From: Nitrospirota bacterium
GTDB taxonomy: Bacteria > Nitrospirota > Nitrospiria > SBBL01 > JAADHI01
Direction of reading: 5' to 3'
DNA: 47,146 bases
Assembly (NCBI GenBank): GCA_029261215.1
Contig: JAJDBT010000102.1
Location: 1 to 47,146 of the forward strand
Positions 35,302 through 46,721 of this stretch are shown piece after piece. The notes beneath the pieces are model-generated. The model was not told the DNA's origin. It saw only the letters and a list, made by a program, of their open reading frames with translations, and did no database searches. Numbering within the stretch: position 1 is the first letter of the stretch; every line of letters starts with the position of its first letter. The position numbers and the translations under genes were made by a program.

Positions 35302-36230
35302 GCGTTTTTCCTTGCAGGGACGGTGGTTTCTTCGGGTTTTGTTTTCCATCTCCGATGCATCCAAACCCACTGATCCGGATATTGTTTGACGTGCTCTTCA
35401 ATCCGTGAGGTAAACATGGCGGTATTGGCCTCAATGTCTTTTTCTTTATGTCCACTTTGAAACAGCCGCATCGGCTTTTCAATGGTGATACGGTGGCGGT
35501 CTCCGGGTAATCGTGTTACAAAACACATCATGGTCGCTGCACCACTTCGAAGGGCCAATTGAGCGGCCCCGGCGGGAGTATGTGCTTTTTTATTAAAAAA
35601 ATTCACAAAAACGCCGTCCACTCTTGTGTCCTGATCAATGAGTAAACCGAGGATCTCCTTGCTCCGTAAAACGTTCAGGATTTTTCTTGAAGACGATGGC
35701 GTTCCCCGACTGATGGTTTCTATATTAAATCCAGCCCGGATTTTAATGACGGCCTCATCAATGCGGGGGTCGTACAGGGGGGTGGCAATCACATGGAGGT
35801 GATATCCTCTAATAGAAAGGGCTGCCGCCATTAACTCCCAGTTTCCGATATGTCCGGTAATTAGTATCGTCCCTTTACCTGAAGCCTCTGCGGCCTTCAA
35901 GTATTCCTCTCCTTCAACCGAGATCAGTTTTTCGAGTCGATCCTTTTTCAGATTTTTGAGGTTGAGAATTTCAATCAATCCTTTGCCCAGGTTGCAGAAA
36001 TGACGTCTCGCAATGATGCCCAGGGCCTGCTCTGATTTTTCAGCGCCGAAGGCAATGCGAAGTCCTTCATAGGAACGTTTTCTTTCACGCCCCAAGACAT
36101 AGAAGGAAAGCATCCCCAAAAACCCACCGAAATGAACCGCCAAGCGCCAGGGAAGGAAAGCGGTTAATCCACCAATGCCTTTTAAAAGGAGTAACAAGAA
36201 AAATCGGCCAAGCCGTTTAGATCGTTTCAT
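35298..36230 (-). CDS. LpxL/HtrB-type lysophospholipid/lipid A acyltransferase
   Basis: 310 residues with an N-terminal membrane helix and the Hx4D/E motif as HIGNWE (H127-E132), GLLIDQDTRVDGVFVNFFNKKAHTPAGAAQLALRSG and the C-terminal QYPDQWVWMHRRWK. These are LpxL/LpxM features; they add acyl chains to Kdo2-lipid IVA. Position between kdsD and pgsA in an LPS/phospholipid block fits a lipid A late acyltransferase. Start ATG 36230. Confidence 0.9.
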   Translation of the reverse strand: MKRSKRLGRFFLLLLLKGIGGLTAFLPWRLAVHFGGFLGMLSFYVLGRERKRSYEGLRIAFGAEKSEQALGIIARRHFCNLGKGLIEILNLKNLKKDRLEKLISVEGEEYLKAAEASGKGTILITGHIGNWELMAAALSIRGYHLHVIATPLYDPRIDEAVIKIRAGFNIETISRGTPSSSRKILNVLRSKEILGLLIDQDTRVDGVFVNFFNKKAHTPAGAAQLALRSGAATMMCFVTRLPGDRHRITIEKPMRLFQSGHKEKDIEANTAMFTSRIEEHVKQYPDQWVWMHRRWKTKPEETTVPARKNA

Positions 36231-36283
36231 ACGCTGCTTTTCTCATTCTGCTGATCTGAATACTTGAACCGTTGCTTCCGCTT

Positions 36284-37264
36284 TTATGCCGCCCCTTTTT
36301 TGAGGAGATCGTGCAGGTGAACAATGCCTTCAACGCGGCCTGCCTCATCCACTGAAATAAGAGAGGTAATTTGGGCTTTTTCCATAATGCCGATGGCCGC
36401 AGCGGCCAATGCATCTTTTTTAATCGTTTTTGGATTTCTGTTCATCATCTCTTTTGCGGGCAGTGAAAAAAGTGCTCCTGTGTCTTGTCCGGCCGTTTTA
36501 AAGAGACGTCTTAAATCTCCGTCGGTGATGACGCCTACCAAGGCATTCTTTTGATTCAGGACTGTCGTCATTCCGAGTTTTTTAGCCGTCATCTCAAGAA
36601 GTACTTCATTCATCGGGGTCTCTTCCAATACCTTCGGGATATCGGAGCCTGCATGCATCACGTCCACCACTTTTAAAAGCAGGTTTCTTCCGAGGGCTCC
36701 CCCCGGATGAAAAGAGGCAAAATCCTCCTTTTGAAATCCCTTTTTCTGAAGGAGCGCAACAGCGATGGCGTCCCCCATCGCAAGGGCTGCCGTCGTGCTG
36801 GCTGTGGGGGCCAATCCAAGTGGACAGGCCTCTTCATTCACAGAAACATCCAAAACCACATGGGACTGCTTTGCCAAAGTCGATTTTACTTCTCCGGTCA
36901 AGGTAATCAATTTGAGGTCAAGCCGTTTCAGGGAAGGCAAAATGCGGAGAATTTCTTCGGTTTCTCCGCTATTTGAAATCATAATGGCAATGTCATTTTT
37001 TGAGATCATACCCAAATCGCCATGAATGGCTTCAGAAGGATGCATAAAAAAGGAAGGTGTGCCTGTACTGGCAAATGTCGCACTCATCTTTTTTCCAATC
37101 AAACCCGATTTTCCCATCCCGATCACCACCACATGTCCGGTGCACTCAAAACACAACTCGACCGCTTCGGCAAAACGATGGTCCAAAAGTTCGATTAAAC
37201 GAGAAATGGCCGCCGCTTCGATTTGAAGCACCCGTATCCCCTCTTCTAATATTTTTTTAGACAT
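36284..37264 (-). CDS. kdsD: Arabinose-5-phosphate isomerase (KdsD/KpsF)
   Basis: 326 residues: SIS domain (about 40-180; GMGKSGLIGKKMSATFASTGTPSFFMHPSEAIHGDLGM) and a CBS pair (about 205-326). It converts ribulose 5-phosphate to arabinose 5-phosphate, the entry to Kdo synthesis. The CBS pair is usual in the family. It is 15 bases after pyrG in transcription order, so these two are one operon. Confidence 0.95.
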   Translation of the reverse strand: MSKKILEEGIRVLQIEAAAISRLIELLDHRFAEAVELCFECTGHVVVIGMGKSGLIGKKMSATFASTGTPSFFMHPSEAIHGDLGMISKNDIAIMISNSGETEEILRILPSLKRLDLKLITLTGEVKSTLAKQSHVVLDVSVNEEACPLGLAPTASTTAALAMGDAIAVALLQKKGFQKEDFASFHPGGALGRNLLLKVVDVMHAGSDIPKVLEETPMNEVLLEMTAKKLGMTTVLNQKNALVGVITDGDLRRLFKTAGQDTGALFSLPAKEMMNRNPKTIKKDALAAAAIGIMEKAQITSLISVDEAGRVEGIVHLHDLLKKGAA

Positions 37265-37279
37265 CAGCCGGTTTTTCGT

Positions 37280-39235
<1,956 letters not shown>

Positions 39236-40000
39236 TCATAAATGTGAGGCCGCAAACAGGGCCCGGGCCTTTTCCAAATCCGCTGCTGTATCCACAGACA
39301 GACTTTGATGCTGCTCGACAATCGTCACCCCGATACGTATCCCGTTGGCCAGGGCGCGGAGCTGTTCCAGCTTTTCAGTCTCTTCCAAAAAAGTCTGGGT
39401 CAATGAGGATAAACGCAATAAAGCGCTTCGGCTGTAGATATACACCCCAATTTGCACCAGAGCCTTTTCAGGCAAGGCACCCTGCTGCGTGACCGGAATA
39501 CAGTTTCGGGAAAAATAAAGGGCCATGCCCTGAAGATCCGTCACCACCTTGGCCGTTGTCGGATTTTTCAGGGTTTCTGGATCACTCACCCAATGCGCAA
39601 GCGTCGCCATTTCTGATTCAGGATCGGCAAGAAAATCGTCGATCAAGGCATCGACATGCGTGGCATCCAAGAGCACTTCATCGCCCTGAATATTGACAAA
39701 ACAGGCCCCGTCTTCGACGGTTTTCAGGTAGTCGGCAATGCGTTCCGTCCCGTTCGCGCAATTAACAGAGGTCATCGCCGCCGAATGTCCCGCATTCGTC
39801 ACGACCTTGAAAATACGTGTGTCATCGGTCAAAACCACAACATCGTGTAATCGTTTGGCCTTTTTAGCCCGTTCGATCACGTGCAGAATCATGGGTTTTC
39901 CGCCGATATCACACAACGGTTTCCCCGGCAGACGGGTCGATGCGTAACGGCTGGGAATACAGCCGATGACTTTTTGGCCTTTAACTGAACTTTTTGGCAT
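39236..40000 (-). CDS. kdsB: 3-deoxy-manno-octulosonate cytidylyltransferase
   Basis: About 254 residues. Signatures: [42 protein letters not shown], and [12 protein letters not shown]. It couples CTP to Kdo to make CMP-Kdo. I chose ATG 40000 (MPKSS), which lies inside the end of the transaldolase gene; an in-frame TTG at 40018 is another option. It ends the kds block. Confidence 0.95.
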   Translation of the reverse strand: MPKSSVKGQKVIGCIPSRYASTRLPGKPLCDIGGKPMILHVIERAKKAKRLHDVVVLTDDTRIFKVVTNAGHSAAMTSVNCANGTERIADYLKTVEDGACFVNIQGDEVLLDATHVDALIDDFLADPESEMATLAHWVSDPETLKNPTTAKVVTDLQGMALYFSRNCIPVTQQGALPEKALVQIGVYIYSRSALLRLSSLTQTFLEETEKLEQLRALANGIRIGVTIVEQHQSLSVDTAADLEKARALFAASHL

Positions 40001-40625
40001 CTTCGAGAAATTGGGCAATGCCCATGTCTGTCAGCGGATGTTTTTCCATTTGTGTCAGTACCTTGCCCGGAATGGTGAAAATATCCGCACCCAGGAGCGC
40101 AGACTCAATCACATGCAGCGGTGAGCGAATGGAAGCGACAATAATTTGGGTATCGATCTCATGATAATTGTCAAAGATCGTCACGATTTCTTCAATCAAG
40201 CTCGTTCCTGTCACGGAAATATCATCAAGCCGCCCAACAAAGGGACATACATTGCTCGCCCCGGCCTTTGCCGCCAAAATGGCCTGGCTGGCCGAAAAAA
40301 TCAAGGTTACATTCGTATCAATGCCTTCATCGGCAAAACGCTTGGTGGCTTTTAAACCCGCGTGACACATCGGAATTTTAACGACGATGTTGTCCGCTAT
40401 TTTAGAAAGCTCAAGTCCTTCTTTAAAAATGCCTTCTTCATCGAGAGACAAAACCTCGGCATGCACCGGGCCGTCCACAATGCTGCAAATGTCTTTAATC
40501 GCCTGATCCATCGACTTTCCGGTTTTGGCAATCAGGGTCGGATTGGTCGTGACCCCGTCGCAAAGCCCCAAGGATAACGCGGATTCGATCTCTGAAATAT
40601 CTCCACTGTCTACATATATTTTCAT
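39981..40625 (-). CDS. TalC/F6PA-type small transaldolase
   Basis: 214 residues, the compact family of fructose-6-phosphate aldolase/TalC. Active residues: D6 in VDSGD, the NPTLI stretch, K83 in VVKIPM (Schiff base) and T/S region [10 protein letters not shown]. It transfers or cleaves three-carbon units between sugar phosphates. The gene lies between kdsC and kdsB, overlapping both. Presence of a transaldolase inside a Kdo operon is unusual; it may help balance pentose phosphate carbon for arabinose 5-phosphate. Whether it acts as transaldolase or aldolase cannot be decided here. Confidence 0.85.
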   Translation of the reverse strand: MKIYVDSGDISEIESALSLGLCDGVTTNPTLIAKTGKSMDQAIKDICSIVDGPVHAEVLSLDEEGIFKEGLELSKIADNIVVKIPMCHAGLKATKRFADEGIDTNVTLIFSASQAILAAKAGASNVCPFVGRLDDISVTGTSLIEEIVTIFDNYHEIDTQIIVASIRSPLHVIESALLGADIFTIPGKVLTQMEKHPLTDMGIAQFLEDAKKFS

Positions 40626-41191
40626 TCATTTGCTCCAATAAAATAATCTTCACTTGATTTCAGTTTGTCTTGTGCATTGAGGAGGGCATTGATCATTTCT
40701 CTGACCGCGCCGCTGCCCCCCGTTTTTTCAGTGACCCAATCGGCCGCAGCCTTCACGCGGGGCAAGGCATTGTTCGGGGCGATAAAAAGACCGACGTATG
40801 GTTTGCAGACCAGGTCCAGAATATCGTCTCCCATGTACAGCACTTCATGTTTTTCCAGGCCCGCATCGGCGATGATGCCCAGTAAAGCGTTTTTTTTGTG
40901 GAAATGGCCGCTTTCATAATAATCAAATTCCAGCTCTTTCACCCGCCGCGCAACCGTATCGGAGATCCGGCCCGTTAAGACCGCAAATTTTAAACCCGTA
41001 TGCTGGGCCAGGGTAATGCCAAAACCATCCTGCACATTGAAGGATTTAATCTCGCCATCCCCGTTCAGGTAGATAATCGCGCCGTCGGTCAATACACCAT
41101 CGACATCGAGCACGATCATCTTAATCGCGCGGAATTTTTTTTGTAGGGTTGAATCAATACTGGATTTTTCTTGAGGGTTGTCAGAATACAA
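40622..41191 (-). CDS. kdsC: Kdo-8-phosphate phosphatase
   Basis: 189 residues, HAD family C0 type without a cap: [10 protein letters not shown] (D29, D31), [24 protein letters not shown] and [13 protein letters not shown]. It removes phosphate from Kdo 8-phosphate. Start TTG 41191 (MYSDNP...), though translation could begin further in. It overlaps the transaldolase start by four bases and follows kdsA by 8 bases. Confidence 0.95.
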   Translation of the reverse strand: MYSDNPQEKSSIDSTLQKKFRAIKMIVLDVDGVLTDGAIIYLNGDGEIKSFNVQDGFGITLAQHTGLKFAVLTGRISDTVARRVKELEFDYYESGHFHKKNALLGIIADAGLEKHEVLYMGDDILDLVCKPYVGLFIAPNNALPRVKAAADWVTEKTGGSGAVREMINALLNAQDKLKSSEDYFIGANE

Positions 41192-41199
41192 GGAATGGC

Positions 41200-42033
41200 C
41201 TAGTTGATGTCCCAGCTGCGCATCAGTTGATGAACGCCGACAGCTTGTTTAACCAGGTCTTCCATTTTATCAAGCGCCATAACCGAGGCCGCGTCACACC
41301 AGGCTTCCGAGGGTTTGGGATGTGTCTCCACAAACAAGCCATGCGCTCCGGCCGAAATGCCCGCACGTGTGAGCGCCGGAATAAATTGTGGCTCGCCGCC
41401 GCGCGGATCTTTGGAACTGATACCGTAAATACGCACAATATGACCGGCATCAAAAATCACCGGATAACCCAGGTCGCTCATAATCGGCACCGCACGCATG
41501 TCCGCCACGAGGCGGTTGTACCCAAAGGACGAGCCTCGTTCGCAAAGTAATATGTTGTGGTTGCCGACCGAAGTCAGCTTGTCGATGGCGGAGGTCATGT
41601 TTTCAGGCGCGAGAAACTGGCCTTTTTTGACATTCACCACCCTGCCCGTTTCTCCCGCTGCAATCAAGAGCGAGGTCTGCTGACAGAGATAGGCGGGAAT
41701 TTGCAGAATATCCAGCACTTCCCCAGCCACCGCGCAATCCGCTTCCCGGTGCACATCGCTGAGGAGCGGCACATTAAAGGTTTCGCCAATCGTTTGCAGG
41801 GCCTTTAATCCTTCATCAATTCCCATGCCTCGATTGTTGCCCGCCGCGCCGCGATTGTCCTTTTCGTAGGAAGACTTAAACACATAATTAAAATCGTACT
41901 TTTCCGCGAGCTTCAGCATGCGTTCTGCGACATACTTGCCGAGGTCGATACTTTCCAAAAGGCAGGGGCCTGAGATAATGCACAGCTTCTCGCCCGTACC
42001 CACATAAAAATCTTTTATTTTAACCTTGTGCAT
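41200..42033 (-). CDS. kdsA: 3-deoxy-8-phosphooctulonate synthase
   Basis: 277 residues. Typical KdsA segments: ISGPCLLES, FKSSYEKDNRG, LSDVHREADC, QIPAYLCQQTSLLIAAGETGRVVNVKKGQFLAPENM, NILLCERGSSFGYNRLVADMRA and HGLFVETHPKPSEAWCDA. It condenses arabinose 5-phosphate and phosphoenolpyruvate. First gene of kdsA-kdsC-talC-kdsB. The CxxH/C-type residues suggest it may be metal dependent (the class with Cys near the N-terminal loop); not certain. Confidence 0.97.
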   Translation of the reverse strand: MHKVKIKDFYVGTGEKLCIISGPCLLESIDLGKYVAERMLKLAEKYDFNYVFKSSYEKDNRGAAGNNRGMGIDEGLKALQTIGETFNVPLLSDVHREADCAVAGEVLDILQIPAYLCQQTSLLIAAGETGRVVNVKKGQFLAPENMTSAIDKLTSVGNHNILLCERGSSFGYNRLVADMRAVPIMSDLGYPVIFDAGHIVRIYGISSKDPRGGEPQFIPALTRAGISAGAHGLFVETHPKPSEAWCDAASVMALDKMEDLVKQAVGVHQLMRSWDIN

Positions 42034-42129
42034 GATTGCTCCCGGGAGAGGTTATTAAACGCAGGCAATTCTACGGAGAGTGGTCAGCGGAGTCAAATAA
42101 AATAAGAGCGGCGGATTAAAAGCCCGCCC

Positions 42130-42822
42130 CTAGAGTTCCATTTCAGTGCCATTCAGGCGCAGCCATTCGCGGCGTTCCTTGTAATCGGAGATGATTTTTT
42201 CGACTTCCCGCCAAAACTTTTTGGAATGGTTCATTTGAAGAATGTGGGCCAGCTCGTGCACCACGATATAATCCAGCACCCGGCCCGGCAGCATCAGGCA
42301 CTTCCAGTGAAAATTGAGGTTGCCCTCCGAAGAGCAGGAGGCCCAACGGGTTTTTGTTTCCACCATGCGAATCCGTCCGGCTTTGACCGACATGATCGCC
42401 TGAAAATGGGCCACCCGCTCGCCGATGTGGATCAAGCCTCTTTCACGATAAAAGCTTTTAAAGGCGTCACTTGCGTTGGGAATGGCGCGATGGTCTGATC
42501 TGAGGCAAAAGGTGCCCGCCTTCAGCAGCAGCGGCGCACTTTGATTTTTGACAATCTTCAAACGGTAGGATCGGCCTAAATACGGAAAAGGCTCGCCATT
42601 TAAAAACCGGCGCTCCTTTTTTTCGACATATTGCTCCCGCCAGTTTTCCAAATGCCGCAAAATCCACTGTTTTTTAGCCTCAATAAAGCCTTCAATCTGC
42701 TTCAGCCCCGTCCGCTGCGGCACACGCAAGAGCACCTGCCCCTCCTGATTAATCTGGATACAGGCCGTCTTTCGACTGCTGCGAATCAGCGTGTAGTGAA
42801 TGTCCTTGTACTGAAGATCCAT
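42130..42822 (-). CDS. YgjP-like metallopeptidase domain protein (DUF45)
   Basis: 230 residues from ATG 42822 (MDLQYKDIHYTLIRSSRK), which has GAAGGG upstream. The zinc motif is HELAH in YIVVHELAHILQMNHSKKFW, with TRWASCSSEGNLNFHWKCLMLP before it. This is the YgjP/DUF45 family, often linked with type I restriction loci, for example next to hsdR. Exact role unclear; many members are thought to be non-secreted peptidases. It is 270-320 bases from hsdR here, on the same strand. Confidence 0.85.
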   Translation of the reverse strand: MDLQYKDIHYTLIRSSRKTACIQINQEGQVLLRVPQRTGLKQIEGFIEAKKQWILRHLENWREQYVEKKERRFLNGEPFPYLGRSYRLKIVKNQSAPLLLKAGTFCLRSDHRAIPNASDAFKSFYRERGLIHIGERVAHFQAIMSVKAGRIRMVETKTRWASCSSEGNLNFHWKCLMLPGRVLDYIVVHELAHILQMNHSKKFWREVEKIISDYKERREWLRLNGTEMEL

Positions 42823-43146
42823 GCGGAACCCTTCGTCTTTCGTGCTCAAAAAACTGTTGCCCATCATAACAAAACCAGACTGAAAAGATAAGACCTGAAC
42901 TTTGGACTGACTCCAGATCTTTGGGTGGATTGGTCCTAAACAAACTTTAAATCCAAGATTTTTTACCGGATGATTTAGAAGCGATGGATGAAGTGGTGTG
43001 GTTTAAGAGGAAAAGCATTCCCACCATCCTGTGTTTTTCCCCCTTAGAAAAAGGGGGAAAAAGGGGGATATGGCACTTAAGCTTTATTTTTAGTTAGTTA
43101 ATGCCCCTCCCCTCTTGTTCTATTGCAGACTTCAGCCCACTCTCTT
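42823..43146. other. Intergenic region with hairpin
   Basis: 324 bases between the YgjP-like and hsdR genes. At 43034-43062 a 12-bp stem (TTTTTCCCCCTT / AAGGGGGAAAAA, loop AGAAA) could terminate the hsdR transcript on the minus strand. Short C-rich/G-rich repeats of this type are common in bacterial intergenic DNA. Confidence 0.5.
43034..43062 (-). terminator. Probable terminator of hsdR
   Basis: 12-bp stem with 5-base loop; on the minus strand it is followed by a short run of pyrimidines. It lies 85 bases after the hsdR stop. Confidence 0.5.
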
Positions 43147-45603
43147 TTATAAGGTCTTCTCTGGCCCATACAAATACTTTTGGAAACCGATAAACACCGT
43201 GCGGATAGCTGTAACGCTGCCCAACTCCGCAACCGCGTCGTTTACCGCATGATATTTTAAGTCAATCAGGCTTGGGAGCTTTTCCTGATCCAATTCGCCA
43301 ACTCCCTGTTTAATGTATTGATCGAGGACAAAATCGAGAAAGGCTTGTTGGCTGTCATCATAGTGCTGAAAGATTCGGCCCCTGCTCAGCTTCACCCGTT
43401 CTTCTCGTGTTATGGGAGAGAGTGCAAAAGCGACATAGGCCAGCACGTCGTAGAGGTCGCTCTTTTCTGCATCGACGATCCGTTTCAATTCGTTGAGCTG
43501 CTCCGTCCCAAAACCTTTCTCTCCCAGACCCTCAAGCAGTTTCCGGCGCGTATCGGGTCTGCTCCAAAGTCTGCGCAATTCATCTTCGTCGCTAAATAGC
43601 TCAGGAAGTTGGCCATATAAGGCTTCGATAAATTGAGCGGCGGAGAGGGGCCTACCATTCTGGCCCCAAAAAGACGTTGCAGTCATGTGTTGAATGTTGC
43701 GCGCTTTGCCATCTGCGAGCAGGATTTTTACCCTCCTTCTATTGATGCAGATACAAGGGTTTTCGCCGCAACGAGGACAAAGCTCAGGTTCTGCTTCACA
43801 GATACAGGGGCGCTGCCCACAAACCGGACACGCTATTGGGGAGGGTTTTTCGCAGGTACAGGGCGTATTGTCACAGCGGCTACATGCTTCTGGTTCGAGT
43901 GGTTCGCCGTCCCATTCCGGGTCGTTAAAATGTGCATAGGCCTCAACAAAATCATAAATTGTGAAATAGTCTTTGCCTTCAAATAAACGTGTCCCACGAC
44001 CGATAATTTGCTTGAACTCGATCATCGTATTAATGGGCCGCATCAAAACAATATTACGAATATTCCGTGCATCCACACCTGTTGAGAGTTTCTGAGACGT
44101 GGTCAAAATCGTCGGAATGGTCTTTTCATTGTCTTGGAAAATCCGCAAGAACCGCTCACCCTCAGCACCGTCATTGGCCGTGACACGAACACAGTAGTTC
44201 GGCTCTGTACTGGTCTTGCATTGGTTGATTAGGTCTCGAACAGCAAGGGCATGTTCTTGTGTCGCGCAAAACACCAAGGTCTTCTCGTTTTGCTGAATCA
44301 TGCCCATGAACACATTCACGCGATATTGCTCCCGCTCACGGATTTCGATCACACGATTAAAGTCATCCTCTTTATAGCGTTTGCCTTCTTCTATTTCTCC
44401 TTCGATCACCTGATCGTCAGACGTATACACGTATTCGTCTAGTGTTGTGGCGATTTGCTTTACTTTGAAAGGGGTCAGAAAACCATCGTTAATGCCTTCC
44501 TTTAAGGAATAGATATAAACCGGATCGCCAAAATAGGCGTAGGTATCGGCATTTTGTTGTCGCTTGGGCGTTGCAGTCAGACCAAGTTGTACGGCCGGGG
44601 AAAAATATTCCAGAATTCCCCGCCAGTTGCCCTCATCGTTGGCACCACCACGGTGACATTCGTCAATAACGATAAAATCAAAAAAATCCGGCGGGTAGTC
44701 ACCAAAATACGGCACGGGTTCACCATGGGCATCTTTGCCGGACATAAAGGTCTGGAAAATTGTAAAAAAGACAGCGGCATTCTTTGGCACAGAACGCTTT
44801 TGTGTTGTGCGTATCTGCGAAGGATGCACAATATTCATATCCGGCTCATCGGATCGTTGATTGCGTTTTCGAATTTCGTCTGGGGCAATTCTGAGTAAAG
44901 CATCTTCAGGAAAAGCAGAGAAACTATTGTAAGCCTGATCGGCCAGAATATTTCGGTCTGCCAGAAACAGGATGCGCGGTCGACGTTTAGGTTCGCCAGT
45001 TAAATTCCAGCGACTGTGAAACAACTTCCAGGCGATTTGAAAGGCAATTGCTGTTTTACCCGTGCCGGTTGCCAGTGTCAGCAGGATTCTGTCTTTGCCA
45101 TCAGCAATCGCTTCAAGGGCTTTATTGATGGCGTTGTGTTGATAGAACCGCGCTTGCCAAAAACCGCCCTTCTCTTCAAATGGCACCTCACCAAAACGGT
45201 CTCGCCATGTTTGTTCTTCAGGGAATGTTTTTAACCAGAGTTCTTGGGGCCTGGGGTAACGATCGACATAGCCTTCCTTGCCCGTCTGCATGTCGACTTG
45301 ATAGATGCCGATGCCGTTGGTGGAATAAGCAAAGCGGGCCTGCAAACGCTCGGCGTAGCGTTTGGCCTGTGCGAGCCCTTCAGTATCCGGCAGGCTCTTC
45401 TTTTTGGCTTCGATGACGCCGAGTTTTTGGCCTTTGTAGAATAAGACATAATCGGCAATATCTTGCTTGCCACGCTTGCCTGCGCCTTGTAAACGACCGA
45501 GCGTGATCATCTCGCGCCGCACTCGGCTCCCTTCCACCACGCCCCAGCCTGCTTCTTTGAGCGCGGGGTCGATAAGTTCTGCGCGGGTTTCGGCTTCGTT
45601 CAC
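43147..45603 (-). CDS. hsdR: Type I restriction enzyme R subunit (EcoEI-like) with cysteine-repeat insert
   Basis: 818 residues from GTG 45603. N-terminal nuclease domain: D51 ... IEAKK (E65, K67). Helicase: LATGTGKTA (177-185), DECHRG (DEAH-type box, 314-319), GLTATPKR and QIIGRGTR. C-terminal EcoEI-type domain. At 574-619 three copies of CxxCx4CxC occur in tandem (CSRCDNTPCTC and two relatives, 17-18 residues apart), most likely zinc-binding. R subunits translocate DNA and cut it. It closes the operon: hsdS fragment, small ORF, RhuM-Fic, hsdR. No hsdM is seen in the window. Confidence 0.92.
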   Translation of the reverse strand: MNEAETRAELIDPALKEAGWGVVEGSRVRREMITLGRLQGAGKRGKQDIADYVLFYKGQKLGVIEAKKKSLPDTEGLAQAKRYAERLQARFAYSTNGIGIYQVDMQTGKEGYVDRYPRPQELWLKTFPEEQTWRDRFGEVPFEEKGGFWQARFYQHNAINKALEAIADGKDRILLTLATGTGKTAIAFQIAWKLFHSRWNLTGEPKRRPRILFLADRNILADQAYNSFSAFPEDALLRIAPDEIRKRNQRSDEPDMNIVHPSQIRTTQKRSVPKNAAVFFTIFQTFMSGKDAHGEPVPYFGDYPPDFFDFIVIDECHRGGANDEGNWRGILEYFSPAVQLGLTATPKRQQNADTYAYFGDPVYIYSLKEGINDGFLTPFKVKQIATTLDEYVYTSDDQVIEGEIEEGKRYKEDDFNRVIEIREREQYRVNVFMGMIQQNEKTLVFCATQEHALAVRDLINQCKTSTEPNYCVRVTANDGAEGERFLRIFQDNEKTIPTILTTSQKLSTGVDARNIRNIVLMRPINTMIEFKQIIGRGTRLFEGKDYFTIYDFVEAYAHFNDPEWDGEPLEPEACSRCDNTPCTCEKPSPIACPVCGQRPCICEAEPELCPRCGENPCICINRRRVKILLADGKARNIQHMTATSFWGQNGRPLSAAQFIEALYGQLPELFSDEDELRRLWSRPDTRRKLLEGLGEKGFGTEQLNELKRIVDAEKSDLYDVLAYVAFALSPITREERVKLSRGRIFQHYDDSQQAFLDFVLDQYIKQGVGELDQEKLPSLIDLKYHAVNDAVAELGSVTAIRTVFIGFQKYLYGPEKTL

Positions 45604-45606
45604 GAT

Positions 45607-46584
45607 TTATGCCTCTGCCAGCATATTCATAATGAGGCGAATCATCGTCTCTTTGTTGGCGGGGTCGGATTCGGCCACCAGTAAGGTCAAGGCCGCCAGA
45701 CCAATATCATTGATCACGGGCTCGCCCCGCCGATTGAGCAAACGTCCATTTCGATTGAGGAAATCGACAAACAAAAATGCACCACTGCGTTTATTGCCAT
45801 CCGAAAAGGGATGATTTTTGATCACGAAATAGAGCAAATGCGCGGCCTTGGCCTCTACGCTGGGATAGGCGGGGTCACCAAATACTGATTGATCCAGGTT
45901 ACCTAAAATAGAAGCCAGACCATCTTCTCGCTCACGGGCAAACAAATCCGTCGCCTCACCCCGTGCCATCAACTCAGCCTTGAGATTAGCCAGCGCAGCA
46001 CGGGCCTCATCCACACCGGGTAAAGTACCACCAGCCTGGGACTTTGGTTCACTCAACAGGCCTTCATCGTAGCGTTGTAACAACAAAAAGGTCTGGGCAT
46101 AGCGGGTGACAATATCCACCAGCCCGCGGCCACTTTCCAGTTGCAATTCCGGACTTTTGGCCGTTTTCCGCACCAGTGCTAATGCCGCCTCCAACTCGCG
46201 GGCATTGTCCTCGAAACGCTGCCGGGAGAGGGTCCAGCCCTGAGTGAGGTGCTCATTCAATACCCGGGTTGCCCAGATACGAAATTGCGTTCCCTGCTGA
46301 GAATTTACCCGGTAACCAACGGAAAGAATGGCATCCAGATTGAAATAGTCCACCTGATAGGTTTTACCATCCGCAGCAGTTGTTGCATTTTTTGCAACAA
46401 CTGAATCCCGCTCTAATTCATTGGTTTTAAAAATATTACCAAGATGACGAGAGATGACTGACTTATCACGAGCAAATAAATCGGCAATCTGTTGCAAGCT
46501 TAACCAGAGACTCCCCCTGGTAAGTTCAACCTCAATCGTACCAGTATCGCTCTGATAGATCACAAAGGCTTTAATGTCATTCAT
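45607..46584 (-). CDS. RhuM-like N-terminus fused to Fic domain
   Basis: 325 residues. Residues about 1-125 match the virulence protein RhuM family (EVELTRGSLWLSLQQIADLFARDKSVISRHL, LDAILSVGYRVNSQQGTQFRIWATRVLNEHL). Residues about 200-325 are a Fic/Doc domain with the motif HPFSDGNKRSGA (258-269). Fic enzymes transfer AMP or other groups to proteins; the histidine and GNKR are complete. RhuM-type proteins frequently lie inside type I restriction operons. Its start overlaps the preceding small ORF by four bases and its stop lies 3 bases before hsdR. A possible self-inhibition helix is not evident. Confidence 0.9.
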   Translation of the reverse strand: MNDIKAFVIYQSDTGTIEVELTRGSLWLSLQQIADLFARDKSVISRHLGNIFKTNELERDSVVAKNATTAADGKTYQVDYFNLDAILSVGYRVNSQQGTQFRIWATRVLNEHLTQGWTLSRQRFEDNARELEAALALVRKTAKSPELQLESGRGLVDIVTRYAQTFLLLQRYDEGLLSEPKSQAGGTLPGVDEARAALANLKAELMARGEATDLFAREREDGLASILGNLDQSVFGDPAYPSVEAKAAHLLYFVIKNHPFSDGNKRSGAFLFVDFLNRNGRLLNRRGEPVINDIGLAALTLLVAESDPANKETMIRLIMNMLAEA

Positions 46585-46721
46585 AGCGCCCTCCCTGGGC
46601 TATTACCAACATCAGCTAAGAAAACATCGTAAGCCGTGAGGTGTAAATTCTCCAGCCGTACTTCGACTTTCTGGTAGTTACCCTGATACAGGTTAATTTC
46701 GTTTGTCGCTACTTCGTTCAT
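46581..46721 (-). CDS. Small ORF of the restriction operon (46 residues)
   Basis: Starts at ATG 46721, overlapping the hsdS stop, and ends in ATGA with the RhuM-Fic start. The product reads MNEVATNEINLYQGNYQKVEVR ... ending SPGRAL, without a recognisable motif. Double four-base overlaps are strong evidence that it is translated in the operon. Function unknown; a small regulator or antitoxin-like partner of the Fic protein is possible but only a guess. Confidence 0.65.
   Translation of the reverse strand: MNEVATNEINLYQGNYQKVEVRLENLHLTAYDVFLADVGNSPGRAL

Noticed and set aside
43034-43090. CCCCCTT/AAGGGGG repeats as a possible CRISPR or repeat array
   Set aside because: Only one hairpin plus a partial copy; no regular repeats or spacers.
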